64,000 bases of DNA from Streptomyces spiroverticillatus (lineage in GTDB: Bacteria > Actinomycetota > Actinomycetes > Streptomycetales > Streptomycetaceae). The translations under genes were made by a program, and so were the position numbers. Where the stretch lies: assembly GCA_014650415.1 (NCBI GenBank), contig BMUX01000023.1:1-64000 (forward strand), given 5' to 3'. This document shows, one piece after another, positions 42,338 to 50,246 of this stretch. The notes beneath the pieces were generated by a model that saw nothing but the letters and a program-made list of their open reading frames with translations, was not told the DNA's origin and did no database searches. The stretch's first letter is position 1, and each line of letters starts with the position of its first letter.

Positions 42338-43735
42338 TCAGCGCACGCCGATCGCCTCAAGTGCCCTGTGCTGGGCGGAGGTCGCCTCCAGCGGCCAGTA
42401 CAGGTAGCAGACGCCCCCTGTGGCGGACGCCACCTTGCCGTCGGTGCCCCGGCGCTTGGTGCGCAGCCAGACGTTCTCGAACTCGCGCCTCTTGTAGACG
42501 CGGCGCACGGCGTCGTTGGTGGGGGCCGCCGGGTCGTGGACGATCACGTCACCGGTGCCGGTGAAACCGACGACGGTCATCAGGTGGCCGGAGGTGCCGT
42601 AGCCGGCGCCGGTGAGTTCCCCCTTGAGGAAGGACTGTGACGTCATGGCGGGGATGCCCGCCCGGATCAGGTTCTCCAGATCGTTCAACGATCCCAACCG
42701 GGTGATCACGGCGTTCATGTCCCGGTAGCCGGCGGCGTAGGCGGCGTTGAAGGGCCAGTTCCCGCAGCCGTCGTACTGGTGGTCGTAGGTGTACCGGGCC
42801 GCGTGGCACACCTGGGGGTCGGCGTACGCGGGGTTCACCCAGGCCAGGTCCGCGGCGCTCGGGCCGCGCCCCCAGTGCTCCAGGACCATCGTCGAGGAGG
42901 TGGGGCTGCACCAGGCCTCTCCCCCGTTGTCGTACTCCGGGTACTGGCCGAGGTGGATCTCCTGGGAGTGGCGCGGCACCTTCAGCTCGCCCGCGCGCCG
43001 GGGCGCCGACGCGGGGACGGTGAAGCGGTCCGGCACGGCGGAGGACATCGCCCCGACGCGCCACAGGATGGGGGCGGCACCGCTGCCCGGCAGCCGGTAC
43101 AGGATCACCCGCAGCTGGTACCCGCTGAGGCGGTTCTTCGCGGAGGCCGGGTCGGTGGCCCCGACGGTGTCCGTCGAGACGCTGCTGCGTCCGTCGCCCT
43201 GGCCGTCCACGGAGGTGCGCCGGATCTCGCTCTCGCCCGACGCCCAGCGCCCCATGACGTACCAGGGCGTGCGGGAGCCGTCCTCGTACGCGCCGCACAG
43301 TTCGACGGCGAGCCAGGTGCCGGGCGGCGTCTCCGCGTTCCAGGAGGGGACGATCTCGGTGGCGGGGGTGCGGCTGCGGTGGAACGGCGAGGTCCACACG
43401 GCGTACTCGTAGGTGCCGGTGCGCCCGGTGTGCGGGTCGAGGTAGGTCGTCACACCGTCCGGTGTGCCGATCGTCAGCCCGGGGCGGCGGCCTTCCACGA
43501 CGCGGGTGCCGGGGCCGGTGCCGGAACGCCAGTCGTCGCCGCTGGTCCAGAAGCGGTTGTCCACGGTGTTCATGGTGCCCGGGGGCGGGACGGCGGCTGC
43601 GGCCGGGAGCGCGGGGACGGCGGCGGTCGCGAGGACGGCGGCGAGCACGGCCCGGCGCGAGGCGCTGCCGGGGCCCGGCCGGGCGGAGGGCTCGGGGCGG
43701 GCGGCGGGTTCGGGGCGCGGTGGGGGTGTGGTCAT
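42338..43735 (-). CDS. Secreted C39-like peptidase family protein
   Basis: 465-residue exported protein. A twin-arginine-type signal (SRRAVLAAVLATAAVPALPAAAA, in part) follows a Pro-rich start. A beta-rich N-terminal domain (about 50-260) precedes a C39-like papain-fold domain with Cys in GGEAWCSPTSSTMVLEHW (about residue 290), His in SGHLMTVVGF (about 402) and Asp in IVHDPAAP (about 419), which could form a catalytic triad. Probably an extracellular cysteine peptidase or peptidoglycan-related hydrolase. ATG 43735 has a GGGAGG site. A GATCGTTCAACGATC motif lies in its coding sequence. Confidence 0.82.
   Translation of the reverse strand: MTTPPPRPEPAARPEPSARPGPGSASRRAVLAAVLATAAVPALPAAAAVPPPGTMNTVDNRFWTSGDDWRSGTGPGTRVVEGRRPGLTIGTPDGVTTYLDPHTGRTGTYEYAVWTSPFHRSRTPATEIVPSWNAETPPGTWLAVELCGAYEDGSRTPWYVMGRWASGESEIRRTSVDGQGDGRSSVSTDTVGATDPASAKNRLSGYQLRVILYRLPGSGAAPILWRVGAMSSAVPDRFTVPASAPRRAGELKVPRHSQEIHLGQYPEYDNGGEAWCSPTSSTMVLEHWGRGPSAADLAWVNPAYADPQVCHAARYTYDHQYDGCGNWPFNAAYAAGYRDMNAVITRLGSLNDLENLIRAGIPAMTSQSFLKGELTGAGYGTSGHLMTVVGFTGTGDVIVHDPAAPTNDAVRRVYKRREFENVWLRTKRRGTDGKVASATGGVCYLYWPLEATSAQHRALEAIGVR
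42678..42694. promoter_or_regulatory. Second intragenic GntR-operator-like palindrome
   Basis: AGATCGTTCAACGATCC in the C39-like peptidase coding sequence matches the motif at 17926-17942 and 20865-20881 (core GATCGTT-S-AACGATC). Its function is unknown; reported as a repeated motif. Confidence 0.35.
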
Positions 43736-43952
43736 GGGCGTAACCTCCCGGTCGGACGGACGGGTACGGGCGTGTGCACCGCTCCGGCGAGGGCTCCGGA
43801 ACGTGGCTCCAGGCAGGGACGCGCACGGTCCGCACGGGACGACATGGCCGCCCCGCCAGACCCTGCTGCACCCGGGCCGCGCCCCATACTGCGACCGCCC
43901 ACCCCCTGACCTGCGGCGGCGCGCGGAGCACGGCACTCGTAGGGTGGCCAGG

Positions 43953-44537
43953 GTGAACAGCATCGCCCCGCTCGCCGCCCGGCTGAGCGCCCTCCCCCCG
44001 TCCCTCGGCCCGGTCCGGCTGATCGCCGTCGACGGGCACGCGGGCTCCGGCAAGAGCACCTTCGCCGGACGTCTGGCCGACGCGCTCGGCGGTGCTCCCG
44101 TCCTGCATCTCGACGATCTGGCCAGCCACGACGCCCTGTTCGCCTGGACGGACCGGCTGCGCGCACAGGTCCTGGAGCCCCTCGCGCGGGGTGAGCGCGC
44201 GCGGTACGCGCCGTACGACTGGACGCACCGGCGCTTCGGACCCGAACGGTACGAGCTGCCGCCCGCGCCCGTCGTCGTCATGGAGGGCGTCGGCGCGGGG
44301 CGCAGGGAGCTCAGACCGCTGTTGGCGCACCTCCTCTGGATGGATCTGGACGCCGAGCGGTCCTGGGCGCGCGGTCGCGAACGGGACGGAACGGCGCAGT
44401 CCGCCTTCTGGGACGGCTGGACGCGGGCCGAGACGCGCCATTTCTCGGCGGACCCGTCCCGTCCGTTCGCCGACGCCCTGATACGTCAGGTGCGCGAGGG
44501 GTACGAGTGGCGTGAGGGGACCCCCGCGACCGCGTGA
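43953..44537 (+). CDS. Uridine kinase-like P-loop NTPase
   Basis: 194-residue P-loop kinase of the uridine/pantothenate kinase type. Walker A is AVDGHAGSGKSTFAGRLADAL (in part, about residues 26-40). The next conserved Asp pair is VLHLDDLA (about 50-57), with R/DW segments YAPYDWTHRRFG typical of uridine kinases, and VVMEGVGAGRREL near 110-122 as Walker B. Substrate uncertain; many actinobacterial copies are annotated only as ATP-binding proteins. GTG 43953 has an AGGG site. Confidence 0.8.
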   Translation: MNSIAPLAARLSALPPSLGPVRLIAVDGHAGSGKSTFAGRLADALGGAPVLHLDDLASHDALFAWTDRLRAQVLEPLARGERARYAPYDWTHRRFGPERYELPPAPVVVMEGVGAGRRELRPLLAHLLWMDLDAERSWARGRERDGTAQSAFWDGWTRAETRHFSADPSRPFADALIRQVREGYEWREGTPATA

Positions 44538-44624
44538 GCGAACCGATCCGTCACTCCCCGTGACCACCCGTCCGGGCCTTGCGGAACGGCCGGAAAACCG
44601 CCCCCGCGAGTGCCCCAACTCCGC

Positions 44625-44654
44625 TTGACCCGGGGGGCGTACAGGTCTTACGTT
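44625..44654 (+). promoter_or_regulatory. Vegetative-type promoter for a short transcript
   Basis: TTGACC (44625-44630) and TACGTT (44649-44654) are separated by 18 bp, a good match to an HrdB-type promoter. Transcription would start near 44661, only about 30 nt before a strong hairpin terminator, so its main product may be short. Confidence 0.55.
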
Positions 44655-44660
44655 CTCAAT

Positions 44661-44730
44661 GTGCGGCTTTCCGGAGTCGCCCGCAGACACGAAGCCCCCG
44701 GTTGTTCCCCCGTGATCGGGGGCTTCGTTC
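44661..44730 (+). ncRNA. Candidate ~70-nt small RNA or attenuated leader
   Basis: The region between the promoter (44625-44654) and the terminator hairpin (44691-44726, then TTCT) has no ORF with a ribosome-binding site and begins GTGCGGCTTTCCGG. It is either a stand-alone sRNA or a leader attenuator for the AAA+ ATPase gene starting at 44962. Confidence 0.4.
44691..44730 (+). terminator. Terminator hairpin upstream of the AAA+ ATPase gene
   Basis: GAAGCCCCCG (44691-44700) pairs with CGGGGGCTTC (44717-44726) around a 16-nt loop, followed by GTTCTG. It ends either the kinase transcript or the short transcript from the promoter at 44625. Confidence 0.65.
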
Positions 44731-44961
44731 TGCCCTCACTCCCCCAACACGGGTGCCTTCGGAGCCACTTCGCTCACCCAGGGTCACCATCACCGCACCC
44801 CTCGCGCCACCCTTATTCAGGTGCCCCCTGCCCAGGTACGATGCCCTTCGGTGCGGTCAATTCCCGTCCGGGACACAGCGGTTCGGGCATATGCCAACGA
44901 CAAAGGGTCACTGGCACAGGCCCGGCGCACATCACGGGGGGCACGGTCTGTGGGGGACGTG

Positions 44962-46854
44962 ATGGACTTCGGCACGCAGGGCACGCACGCCCCGGCCGAC
45001 CTCGCCTGGCTGCGCGGCGTGGACGCCTACACGATGGGGGCGTACCCGCAGGCGGAGGAGGAATTCCGGGCGGCGGTACGGCTCGATCCCGGCATGGCGG
45101 ACGGCTGGCTCGGCCTGCACGCCCTGCGCATCGACACGACGACGGCGCTGTTACGGATGTACCGCCACCGGGAGCGGTTCGGCGAGCAGCGCGCCCGGCA
45201 CCGGCGGACGCTCAACTCCTGGTACTGGCTGGGCTGGTGGGTGCAGCCGGTGCTGGAGAGCCCGCGCGACCTGCTCCTCGCGCACGCCTCGCACTGGCTG
45301 GACGGCCGCCATGTGCCGGAGCTGGACCGGGCGTTGGCGGGCCTGCCGCCCGTGGACACGGACAACCAGGTGCGGTTCCTGCACGCGTGCCGGGCGTATC
45401 TGGTCAAGGACTGGGAGCAGTTGGTCCGGCACACGGACTCGCTGGTGGACGATCCACTGCTTGGCATCGAGTCGGGGCTCTTCGGCGGGATGGCGCGCGT
45501 ACGGCTGGAGATGTTCGGGCAGGCGGAGCCGCTGCTGTCCGCCTCGCTGATGCGCTGCCGCAGTGAGCAGCCGCAGCGCAAGGAGCTGCGGTACTGGCTG
45601 GCGCGGGCGCACGAGGGCACGGGGCGCTCGGCCGCCGCGCTCCCCCTGTACCGGGCGGTGCACCGGGTGGACCCGGCGTTCATGGACACGGCGGCACGGC
45701 TTGCGGCGATCTCCGAGGGCGACGGCCTCGACGGGTACGACGAGTCGGCGGCCGGTCTGGCGACGGTGTCGCTGGCCAGCCAGGACTCCGTGGAGTCGCA
45801 GGGCGAGCTGGACACCCTGGAGGGCGGCGGCGACCTGCGGCTGAGCGGCGACGGGAGCCTGCCGTTCGGCGGCGCGGCGCCGCCGGGTCCGCGCAGTGGC
45901 GTACGGGAGAAGGCCGGCCCGCCCCGGCCCACCGGGCTGCCGCCCTTCCCGGCCGGGCCCTCCGACCCGGCGCTCCTGGAGCAGGCGCTCGGGGAGCTGG
46001 ACCGGATGGTGGGGATGGAGCCGGTCAAGCGGCAGGTGCGGGCGCTGTCGGCGCAGCTGAACATGGCGCGGCTGCGGGCCGGTCAGGGGCTGCCGGTGCA
46101 GCCGCCGAAACGTCACTTTGTCTTCTCGGGTCCTTCGGGGACGGGGAAGACGACGGTGGCGCGGATTCTGGGGCGGGTGTTCTACGCACTGGGGCTGCTG
46201 GGCGGGGACCATCTGGTCGAGGCCCAACGGGCGGATCTGGTCGGGGAGTTCCTCGGCCAGACGGCGGTGAAGGCGAATGAGCTGATCGACTCCGCGATGG
46301 GAGGCGTGCTCTTCGTGGACGAGGCGTACAGCCTCGCCAACTCCGGTTACAGCAAGGGCGATGCGTACGGGGACGAGGCGCTTCAGGTGCTGCTGAAGCG
46401 GGCGGAGGACAACCGGGACCACCTGGTGGTGATCCTGGCGGGCTATCCGGAGGGGATGGACCGGCTGCTGGCCGCCAACCCCGGGCTGTCGTCCCGCTTC
46501 ACGACCCGGGTCGACTTCCCGAGCTACCGGCCGCTGGAGCTGACCAGCATCGGAGAGGTGCTGGCGGGGGACAACGGGGACGTGTGGGACGAGGAGGCGC
46601 TGGAGGAGCTGCGGAGCATTTCCGGGCATGTGGTCGATCAGGGGTGGATCGACGAGCTGGGGAACGGGCGGTTTCTGCGGACGCTGTACGAGAAGAGCTG
46701 TGCGTATCGGGACTTGCGTCTTTCGGGGTATGCGGCGACGCCGACGCGGGACGACTTGTCGACTCTGCGGCTGCCTGACCTGATGCAGGCGTACGGGGAG
46801 GTGCTCTCAGGGAGAGGGCCTCGCACGGCGGAGCCTCCCGGGGGCGGGTTGTAA
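44962..46854 (+). CDS. EccA/CbxX-type AAA+ ATPase with N-terminal TPR region and a TTA codon
   Basis: 630-residue protein. The N-terminal half (about 1-270) has TPR-like helices (GVDAYTMGAYPQAEEEFRAAVRLDPGMADGWLGL, in part), a flexible linker follows (about 270-340), then a CbxX/CfqX AAA+ domain with Walker A FSGPSGTGKTTVARIL (about 390-405) and Walker B GVLFVDEAYSL (about 449-459). EccA of type VII secretion has the same TPR plus AAA+ plan, but no ESX genes are nearby. Leu64 is encoded by TTA (45151-45153), the rare codon read by bldA tRNA, so full translation is probably development-dependent. ATG 44962 has a GGGGGA site. Confidence 0.85.
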   Translation: MDFGTQGTHAPADLAWLRGVDAYTMGAYPQAEEEFRAAVRLDPGMADGWLGLHALRIDTTTALLRMYRHRERFGEQRARHRRTLNSWYWLGWWVQPVLESPRDLLLAHASHWLDGRHVPELDRALAGLPPVDTDNQVRFLHACRAYLVKDWEQLVRHTDSLVDDPLLGIESGLFGGMARVRLEMFGQAEPLLSASLMRCRSEQPQRKELRYWLARAHEGTGRSAAALPLYRAVHRVDPAFMDTAARLAAISEGDGLDGYDESAAGLATVSLASQDSVESQGELDTLEGGGDLRLSGDGSLPFGGAAPPGPRSGVREKAGPPRPTGLPPFPAGPSDPALLEQALGELDRMVGMEPVKRQVRALSAQLNMARLRAGQGLPVQPPKRHFVFSGPSGTGKTTVARILGRVFYALGLLGGDHLVEAQRADLVGEFLGQTAVKANELIDSAMGGVLFVDEAYSLANSGYSKGDAYGDEALQVLLKRAEDNRDHLVVILAGYPEGMDRLLAANPGLSSRFTTRVDFPSYRPLELTSIGEVLAGDNGDVWDEEALEELRSISGHVVDQGWIDELGNGRFLRTLYEKSCAYRDLRLSGYAATPTRDDLSTLRLPDLMQAYGEVLSGRGPRTAEPPGGGL

Positions 46855-46892
46855 GCCCCCCCCCCGGGGGGCGGGGCCTCGTGTGCCGTTGC

Positions 46893-47092
46893 CCGGCACC
46901 GGGGTGTTTTCGCCCCGGTCCCGCCCCTTCACCTAAAGCGCTCGGCCGCGCGGCTGGGTGGGGGGCTGGGGTTTTGCGCAGTTCCCCGCGCCCCTTTTAG
47001 GGGCGCGGGGAACTGCGCGAGCAACCACAACGCGCCCGCAGGGTTACGGGAAGGGGCGGGTAGGGGAGAAATCCGCCCCGGCACCGGGTGCC
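46893..47092. repeat. Intergenic repeat copy 1, containing a 19-bp-stem hairpin
   Basis: About 200-bp element between convergent genes. It includes CCTTCACCTAAAGCGCTC, GCCGCGCGGCTGGGTGGG, a long perfect hairpin (46976-47018), CAACCACAACGCGCCCGC-like sequence, GGGTTACGGGAAGGGGCGGG, and a terminal palindrome CGGCACCGGGTGCCG. A second copy in inverted orientation is at 62792-63017 and a partial one at 36948-37055. No coding capacity. Confidence 0.85.
46976..47018. terminator. Perfect 19-bp bidirectional terminator-like hairpin
   Basis: GCGCAGTTCCCCGCGCCCC (46976-46994) pairs perfectly with 47000-47018 around TTTTA. It sits between the convergent AAA+ ATPase and CBS-domain genes and can terminate both. 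Identical arms recur at 62890-62932. Confidence 0.75.
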
Positions 47093-47098
47093 GACCCC

Positions 47099-48208
47099 CT
47101 ACCCCGCCATCGCCTCCGGCAGGCGGACGCCCCGGCGCTCCGCCGGGCGCGGGACCTGCGGGGACACCGGGAGGTCCCGGTGGGCCGGGTCGCGGACCTC
47201 GCCCACCAGTTTCTCCAGGACGTCCTCCAGGGCCACCAGCCCCAGCACCTTCCCCGAAGCATCCGCCACCTGCGCCAGGTGCGTCGCTGCCCGGCGCATG
47301 ACGGACAGGGCGTCGTCGAGGGGAAGTTCGGCCCGCAGCGTCGGCAGTGCACGCCACACCTGCTGCGGCACCGCCCGTTCCGCCTCCTCCAGGTCCAGGA
47401 CGTCCTTCACGTGCACGTATCCCATGAAGGCACCGAGAGGCCCCGGCGCGCAGACCGGGAAGCGCGAGTAGCCCGTGCGGACCGTCAGCTCCTCGATCTC
47501 GCGCGGGGTGACGGACGGGTCGACCGTCACGAGTGACGGCCGGCGCAGCAGGACGTCCGTGATGGGGCGGCTGCCCAGCTCCAGCGCGTCCTCCAGGCGC
47601 TCCTGCGCGCCGGGGTCGAGCAGGCCCGCCTGGCCCGAGTCCTCCACCAGGCGGTTGAGCTGCTCGCTGGTGAAGACGGACTCGACCTCTTCCTTGGGTT
47701 CGACCCGGAAGAGCTTCAGGACCATGCGGGCGCACCAGCCCAGCGCCGCCGTGACCGGCCTGCACAGGCGGGCGAAGGCCACCAGGCCCGGGCTGAACCA
47801 CAGCGCGGTCTTCTCCGGGGCCGTCATCGCCAGGTTCTTCGGCACCATCTCGCCGATGACGAGATGGAGGGCGACGACCACGGCCAGGGCGATCGCGTAT
47901 CCCAGGGGGTGGACGAGAGCGTCCGGCACGTGGGCCGCGTGGAAGACCGGCTCCAGGAGGTGGGCGACCGTCGGCTCGGCCACCGCGCCCAGTGTCAACG
48001 AGCAGACGGTGATGCCGAATTGGGCCGCCGCCATCATCTGCGGCAGGTGCTCCAGGCCGTACATGACCTGCTTGGCGCGGGCCGAACCGCCCGCCGCGAG
48101 CGGTTCGATCTGGCTGCGGCGGACGGAGACGAGCGCGAATTCCGCACCGACGAAGAAGCCGTTGGCGAGGACCAGGAGGAGGGCGAAGAGGAGTTGCAGG
48201 GCGCTCAT
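47099..48208 (-). CDS. CNNM/CBS-domain membrane protein (no CorC domain)
   Basis: 369-residue member of the hemolysin C/CNNM family. An N-terminal DUF21 domain with four hydrophobic segments begins LLFALLLVLANGFFVGAEFALVSVRRSQ (in part) and includes the IGEMVPKNLA motif (about residues 119-128). A paired CBS domain follows (about 205-340, GYVHVKDVLDL and VLGLVALEDVLEKLVGE). The usual C-terminal CorC/HlyC domain is absent. Family members act in Mg/Co efflux. ATG overlaps the upstream paralogue's stop (48205-48208). Confidence 0.87.
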   Translation of the reverse strand: MSALQLLFALLLVLANGFFVGAEFALVSVRRSQIEPLAAGGSARAKQVMYGLEHLPQMMAAAQFGITVCSLTLGAVAEPTVAHLLEPVFHAAHVPDALVHPLGYAIALAVVVALHLVIGEMVPKNLAMTAPEKTALWFSPGLVAFARLCRPVTAALGWCARMVLKLFRVEPKEEVESVFTSEQLNRLVEDSGQAGLLDPGAQERLEDALELGSRPITDVLLRRPSLVTVDPSVTPREIEELTVRTGYSRFPVCAPGPLGAFMGYVHVKDVLDLEEAERAVPQQVWRALPTLRAELPLDDALSVMRRAATHLAQVADASGKVLGLVALEDVLEKLVGEVRDPAHRDLPVSPQVPRPAERRGVRLPEAMAG

Positions 48209-49548
48209 CGGGCCGCCTCCGTGAGCTGCTTCGCGGCGGACGTGCGCACCAGCCGCACCCGCTCCGCCCGGTAGCGGTCCACCTGGCGGACGGAGAGCTT
48301 CCAGCCGGGGAGTTCGGCCCGGTCGCCGGGGGCGGGGATGCGGCCGAGGAGGTCGGCGACGAGGCCGGCCACCGTTTCGTACGGGCCGTCGGGGACGTCG
48401 AGTCCTATCCGGCGCAGGGTCAGGACCCGGCAGCTGCCGTCGGCCTCCCAGGACGGGCTGCCGTCCTCGGCGGGGGCGACGGCGGCCAGTTCGGGCCGGT
48501 CCGCGCCCTCGGCGTCGTGCTCGTCGCGTACCTCGCCGACGAGTTCCTCGACGATGTCCTCCAGGGTGACCACCCCGGCCGTGCCGCCGTACTCGTCGAC
48601 CACGACCGCTATCGGCTGTTCGCTGCGCAGCCGTTCCAGGAGCTGCTGTACGGGCAGGGTCTCGGGTACGAGGAGGGGCGCGACGGCGATCCGGCCGACC
48701 GGGACCCGGATGCGTTCGTGCACCGGGACCGCGAGCGCGTCCTTGAGGTGGACCATGCCGACGATCTCGTCGATGCGCTCCCGGTAGACGGGGAAGCGCG
48801 AAAGCCCGGTGGCCCGGGTGAGGTTGAGGACGTCGGCGGCGGTGGCGGTCGACTGGAGGGAGGCGACCTTCACGCGCGGCGTCATCACGTGCTGCGCGGT
48901 GAGGTGGCCGAGGGAGAGGGTGCGGACGAAGAGGTCCGCGGTGTCCTGCTCCAGGGTTCCGGCCTGCGCCGAGTGGCGGGCCAGGGAGACCAGTTCGCCG
49001 GGCGTGCGGGCGGAGGCCAGCTCGTCCGTCGGCTCGACGCCCAGCATCCGTACGAGACGGTTGGCGGTGGCGTTGAGCAGGGTGATCACCGGGCGGAAGA
49101 GGGTGGAGAAGCGGTGCTGGGGGCCTGCCACGAAGCGGGCGACCTGGAGCGGTTTGGACACCGCCCAGTTCTTCGGCACGAGTTCGCCGATCACCATCTG
49201 CACGGCGGACGCCAGCAGCATGCCGATGACGACGCTGACGCCGGAGACGGCACCCGCCGGGATGCCGACGGCGGTCAGCGGGCCGTCCAGGAGCTGGGCG
49301 AGGGCGGGCTCGGCGAGCATGCCCACGACGAGCGAGGTGAGGGTGATGCCGAGCTGGGTGCCGGAGAGCTGGAAGGACAGCTCACGCAGGGAGTTCACGA
49401 CCGTGCGGGCACGTTTGTCGCCTTCGGCGGCGGCACGTTCGGCGTCGGGCCGCTCCACCGTGACGAGGCCGAACTCGGCCGCCACGAAGAAGCCGTTGGC
49501 GAGGATCAGGAGGAACGCTGCGGCGAGCAGCAGAAGCGGGATGGTCAT
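48205..49548 (-). CDS. CNNM/CBS-domain membrane protein with CorC/HlyC domain
   Basis: 447-residue paralogue of the following gene, with DUF21 (LLILANGFFVAAEFGLVTVERPDAERA, in part), the IGELVPKNWAV motif (about residues 120-130), a CBS pair (about 215-345, containing HLKDAL and VVVDEYGGTAGVVTLEDIVEELVGE, in part) and a C-terminal CorC_HlyC FAD-like fold (about 365-440). The pair is translationally coupled (ATGA), so the two probably form a hetero-oligomeric transporter or regulator of divalent-cation efflux. ATG 49548 has a GAGGCGG site. Confidence 0.88.
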   Translation of the reverse strand: MTIPLLLLAAAFLLILANGFFVAAEFGLVTVERPDAERAAAEGDKRARTVVNSLRELSFQLSGTQLGITLTSLVVGMLAEPALAQLLDGPLTAVGIPAGAVSGVSVVIGMLLASAVQMVIGELVPKNWAVSKPLQVARFVAGPQHRFSTLFRPVITLLNATANRLVRMLGVEPTDELASARTPGELVSLARHSAQAGTLEQDTADLFVRTLSLGHLTAQHVMTPRVKVASLQSTATAADVLNLTRATGLSRFPVYRERIDEIVGMVHLKDALAVPVHERIRVPVGRIAVAPLLVPETLPVQQLLERLRSEQPIAVVVDEYGGTAGVVTLEDIVEELVGEVRDEHDAEGADRPELAAVAPAEDGSPSWEADGSCRVLTLRRIGLDVPDGPYETVAGLVADLLGRIPAPGDRAELPGWKLSVRQVDRYRAERVRLVRTSAAKQLTEAAR

Positions 49549-49759
49549 GCCGCCGCCTCAGAAGAAGAGGGGGCGGCGCAGGTACTACCGGACGATCCGT
49601 CCATTGCTGGAAGGAGTCACTCCTCGGGTCGAAGGTGCGACCCCGCGGGCCCCGGAGGGCCGTCAGAGGCGGGGTGGCGCGCACTTGGCGCACCACCCCC
49701 CAGAGTAATCAACAAGGCACCCCGATGGGCAGGTGCACATCCCGTGTGTGCGGGGACGG

Positions 49760-50218
49760 TCAGCCCGCGTGCGTGCCCCGTGCCTCGACCAGGTCGCGCA
49801 GCGCGCGGGCGTCGCGGATGGCCTTCTCCTTGGCGACGCCCGGCTGGATGCCGAGCGCGGGCAGGCTGGTGCCGTCGCTGAGGTCGAGGAAGACCCAGGC
49901 GTCGCCGGGGCGCAGGTTGACCTTGAGGATCTCCGCCCAGGCGAGGCGACGCTTGGTGGTGAGGTTCACGACGGTGACGCCGTCCTCGTCGGCGACCACC
50001 TTGGGGCGGCTGAGCAGCAGCAGTACGCCGAAGAACAGCGCGCCGGTGAAGACGAAGGTGAGCCGCTCGCCGGGGCCGAGCCCCTCCAGCAGGAACCCGA
50101 TCGCCGAGACGACCACGAACATCGCGGTGCCCACGGTCAGCAGCACCGCCCTGGTCCGGTTCGGCCGGAAGGTGACCGGGAGGGCGGGGAGCTGGGGCTG
50201 CGACACGGCGGGCGGCAT
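49760..50218 (-). CDS. PH-domain membrane protein, last gene of the rib-his operon
   Basis: 152-residue protein with two TM helices (about residues 24-48 and 55-73) followed by a bacterial PH-like domain (VVADEDGVTVVNLTTKRRLAWAEI near 78-101, WVFLDLSDGTSLPALGIQ). Proteins of this type commonly follow ribH/hisG in Streptomyces. Function unknown; possible membrane-signalling module. The start is uncertain: ATG 50218 has AAGG directly before it, while a TTG at 50233 would add five residues. It is 28 bp or less after hisG. Confidence 0.75.
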   Translation of the reverse strand: MPPAVSQPQLPALPVTFRPNRTRAVLLTVGTAMFVVVSAIGFLLEGLGPGERLTFVFTGALFFGVLLLLSRPKVVADEDGVTVVNLTTKRRLAWAEILKVNLRPGDAWVFLDLSDGTSLPALGIQPGVAKEKAIRDARALRDLVEARGTHAG

Positions 50219-50246
50219 CCTTCGTACGTACAAGAAAGAGGGTCGG

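Noticed and set aside
44661..44730. tRNA gene
   Set aside because: The fold is a single terminator hairpin with no cloverleaf, anticodon arm or T-loop sequence.
44962..46854. Type VII secretion locus
   Set aside because: Only an EccA-like ATPase is present; no eccB-E, EsxA/B or mycosin genes occur in the window.
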